A DNA stretch of 7,835 nt from JAAFHS01 sp031396505 (lineage in GTDB: Bacteria > Pseudomonadota > Alphaproteobacteria > Rhodobacterales > Rhodobacteraceae): NCBI GenBank assembly GCA_031396505.1, contig JANNKX010000353.1, positions 1 through 7,835 on the forward strand, in the 5' to 3' direction. The notes beneath the pieces are model-generated. The model was not told where the DNA came from. It was given only the letters and a program-made list of their open reading frames with translations, and ran no database searches. The position numbers were made by a program, and so were the translations under genes. Below, piece by piece: positions 5,806 through 7,835 of the stretch; the stretch's first letter is position 1, and each line of letters starts with the position of its first letter.

Positions 5806-7231
5806 TGTGGCTGTCGTGCTGGCCGTTGAAGGCACACATGGCCCGGTGATCCATGCGGCCAACCGGATGTCGCGACTGGCGGGTATCCGGCCCGGTGCAC
5901 GGGTGGTCGACATGCGGGCGATCTGCCCGGACCTGCGGGTGGAATACGCGGATGTTCAGGGTGACAGCCAGGCGTTGGAGCGGTTGATGCTCTGGGCGCG
6001 GCGGTGGTGCCCGTGGACGGTGGTGGATGGGGCGGACGGTCTGATCCTTGATACCACGGGGTCCGATCACCTGATGGGCGGCGAGGCGGCCATGCTGGAG
6101 GAGATGGAGGCGCGGTTGTCGGCTTTGGGCGTGACCGCGCGGCTGGCGGTGGCACCGACCTGGGGTGCGGCCTGGGCCTTGGCGCGGCATGGCGCGGTCA
6201 GGGCAATCTGTCCTGATGGCGAGATTGCGGCGGCGGTGGCGCGTCTGCCGGTGGCGGGCCTGCGGCTGGAGGACGAGACGCTTTTGTTGCTGCAACGGCT
6301 TGGCCTGAAGAGCATCGGCGCGTTGGCTGCAGTGCCGCGCCTGTCCTTGGCGCGCCGCTTTGTTCGCAGCGCTTTGCCCGCCAACCCGCTTTTGCGGCTG
6401 GATCAGGCAATGGGGACCTTGGCCGAACCCGTGGCCAGCGTGGATGCCCCGCGCCGGATGCGGGCCGCGGCGCGGCTGGCCGAACCCATTCAGGACCCGA
6501 CGCATTACCTGCCCTCGCTTTGCGCGGCACTTTGCACGCAACTGGCCCATGCCGGACTGGGCTGCCGCGCCCTGCATCTGACCGTCTACCGCACCGATGG
6601 CGAGGTGAGCACGGTCGATCTGGTCATCGCCAGCGGCAGCAGGGATGCACACCATCTGCACGGATTGTTCAAGGGCAAGCTGGACCGGATCAACCCCGGC
6701 TTCGGCTTTGATCTGATCACGTTGGATGCGGGCATGGTGGAGCCCTTGGGCACGCTGCAGACCCGGCTTGATGGTGACGCGGCACATGATCTGCACCTGC
6801 CGCAGCTGATCGACCGGCTTGCCGCACGCTTTGGGTCAAAGGCGATCAAACAACCGGTCCTTGCGGCCAGCCATGTGCCGGAACGCGCCGAAAGCTGGGG
6901 GGGCAGTACCAGCACCTCCGCGCCGACACTCACCAAGGAACGCCCATCCCGCCTTCTGACCCACCCCGAGGAAATCCGCGTGCTTTATGCCGTGCCTGAA
7001 GGCCCGCCCGCGCAGTTCATCTGGCGCAGACAGACCCACCGCGTGGCGCGGTATGAAGGCCCCGAACGGATTGCCCCGGAATGGTGGAAAGACCGCCCCG
7101 GCACCCGGTTGCGCGATTATTTCAAGATCGAGGATCAGGCGGGTCGGCGGTTCTGGCTGTACCGCGAGGGCCTGCACGAAGACGGGCGCGGCGGCGATCC
7201 GCGCTGGTTCCTGCACGGGATGTTCGCCTGA
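5708..7231 (+). CDS. imuB: ImuB, Y-family DNA polymerase-like mutasome protein
   Basis: ImuB is a Y-family polymerase homologue that acts as a hub between ImuA, DnaE2 and the beta clamp rather than as a polymerase. The 507-residue product begins RRIVSIFLPHFAMERW, where active polymerases carry a metal-binding Asp in the V-D-F-D-like motif; here the place is taken by FLPHF. The second motif, SIDEAYLD in active enzymes, reads GADGLILD at 108-115, so the Glu is replaced by Gly. A helix-hairpin-helix-like stretch (LLLLQRLGLKSIGALAAVP) follows, then a little-finger-like region, a SHVPERAE segment, and a C-terminal ImuB-type block with GPERIAPEWW and GRRFWLYREGLHEDGRGGDP. A QTRLDG sequence at 351-356 lies where other ImuBs have a clamp-binding motif, but it is a poor match. 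The ATG at 5708 keeps the conserved N-terminus and implies a 98-nt overlap with imuA. Its TGA overlaps the dnaE2 ATG by one base. Confidence 0.95.
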   Translation: MTGRRIVSIFLPHFAMERWQKAMEKTCDAPPDDVAVVLAVEGTHGPVIHAANRMSRLAGIRPGARVVDMRAICPDLRVEYADVQGDSQALERLMLWARRWCPWTVVDGADGLILDTTGSDHLMGGEAAMLEEMEARLSALGVTARLAVAPTWGAAWALARHGAVRAICPDGEIAAAVARLPVAGLRLEDETLLLLQRLGLKSIGALAAVPRLSLARRFVRSALPANPLLRLDQAMGTLAEPVASVDAPRRMRAAARLAEPIQDPTHYLPSLCAALCTQLAHAGLGCRALHLTVYRTDGEVSTVDLVIASGSRDAHHLHGLFKGKLDRINPGFGFDLITLDAGMVEPLGTLQTRLDGDAAHDLHLPQLIDRLAARFGSKAIKQPVLAASHVPERAESWGGSTSTSAPTLTKERPSRLLTHPEEIRVLYAVPEGPPAQFIWRRQTHRVARYEGPERIAPEWWKDRPGTRLRDYFKIEDQAGRRFWLYREGLHEDGRGGDPRWFLHGMFA

Positions 7232-7835
7232 TGCCCGAGATAGACAACCAGCGCCCGAGGCGCACCCTGACGGAGGAGGGATTCACCCCGAACCCCCGCG
7301 CGCCTTTCGTGGAACTGGGCGTGACCAGCTGCTTTTCCTTCCTGCGCGGTGCATCGGATGCCGTCGATCTGGCGGCGACGGCGGCGGCGCAGGGGCATGA
7401 CGCCATCGGCATCGCCGATCTGAACACGATGGCCGGGGTGGTGCGCCTGCATTGCGAGGCGCTGAAGGCCGCCCTCCGACCGGTGATCGGCTGCCGGTTG
7501 CAGCTGGTGAGCGGTGAGGCGTTTCTGGCCTATCCGCGCGACCGGGCTGCCTATGGCCGCCTTTGCCAGCTTCTGTCCAAGGGCAAGATGCAGGATGTGA
7601 ACGGCGACTGGCAGGCCAAGGGGGTCTGCGACATCACGCTCGACGATCTCGCCGCTTATGCCGAAGGCGTGCAGTTGATCGTCCTTCCGCCTGCCGACCT
7701 TGACCCCTTTGCCAAAGACCTGCGCCGCCTGACCCGCGCCCTGCCAACCCTGCGCCACATTGCGGCAAGCTACCTTTATCGCGGCGATGACCGGGCGCGG
7801 ATCAACCGGCTGGACGGGCTGGCGCGCCAGAATGG
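7231..7835 (+). CDS. dnaE2: DnaE2, error-prone DNA polymerase (5' part)
   Basis: DnaE2 is the C-family polymerase that carries out damage-induced mutagenic synthesis with ImuA and ImuB. Only the first 201 codons are in the window; the frame is still open at the right edge, and the full protein should exceed 1,000 residues. The visible part is the N-terminal PHP domain: FVELGVTSCFSFLRGASDA at 26-44 and HDAIGIADLNTMAGVVRLH at 56-74, then IGCRLQL and the YPRDRAAYGRLCQLLSKGK segment, all standard for DnaE2. The first PHP motif reads GVTSCFSF instead of the HxH of metal-binding PHP domains, which is usual for the DnaE2 branch and suggests no PHP nuclease activity from that site. The ATG at 7231 shares its A with the imuB TGA, so translation is probably coupled. 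It lies in the LexA-controlled operon that begins at 5087. Confidence 0.96.
   Translation, partial: MPEIDNQRPRRTLTEEGFTPNPRAPFVELGVTSCFSFLRGASDAVDLAATAAAQGHDAIGIADLNTMAGVVRLHCEALKAALRPVIGCRLQLVSGEAFLAYPRDRAAYGRLCQLLSKGKMQDVNGDWQAKGVCDITLDDLAAYAEGVQLIVLPPADLDPFAKDLRRLTRALPTLRHIAASYLYRGDDRARINRLDGLARQN

Noticed and set aside
5480..6796. Long minus-strand open frame (438 codons) opposite imuA/imuB
   Set aside because: It lies antisense to clear imuA and imuB coding sequence. The product is rich in Arg, Pro, His and Gln with no recognisable domain, which is the usual shadow in GC-rich DNA.

Overview
The window reads as chromosomal DNA of a Rhodobacteraceae/Roseobacteraceae-type alphaproteobacterium. 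This is inferred from moderately high GC, tightly packed overlapping genes, a SUF operon carrying two small Yip1-like membrane proteins between sufD and sufS, and an alphaproteobacterial LexA box (GAAC-N7-GAAC) ahead of an imuA-imuB-dnaE2 mutasome cassette. All recognisable genes lie on the + strand; a transposase scar and the shadow frames are the only minus-strand signals.

Region 1 (1-4712) is the distal part of a SUF iron-sulfur cluster assembly operon. It opens with the 3' end of an unrecognised gene. sufC (ABC ATPase) and sufD (scaffold partner) follow, then two Yip1-like multispanning membrane proteins, then sufS (group II cysteine desulfurase). Junctions from sufC onward are 1-nt overlaps or gaps of 3 nt, so translation is probably coupled. 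sufB would be expected upstream, outside the window. SufS supplies persulfide sulfur, and SufC with SufD (and SufB) builds the cluster. The role of the membrane pair is unknown.

Region 2 (4713-5118) is a 406-nt spacer. It holds a complete tRNA-Arg(CCG) gene with encoded CCA, preceded by a plausible promoter. Next is a minus-strand remnant of an IS3-family transposase C-terminus. The last part is the promoter region of the mutasome operon with a perfect GAAC-N7-GAAC LexA operator.

Region 3 (5119-7835) is the SOS mutagenesis cassette: imuA-like (GTG start), imuB (a Y-family polymerase homologue that appears catalytically degenerate), and the first 201 codons of dnaE2 (error-prone DNA polymerase III alpha subunit), cut by the window edge. 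imuA and imuB overlap by 98 nt; imuB and dnaE2 overlap by 1 nt. In this pathway ImuA and ImuB are accessory factors that bring DnaE2 to the sliding clamp for translesion synthesis after DNA damage.

I see no wholly new system. The least explained items are the paired Yip1-like proteins inside the SUF operon, the unidentified gene ahead of sufC, and the position of the IS scar between a tRNA gene and an SOS promoter.
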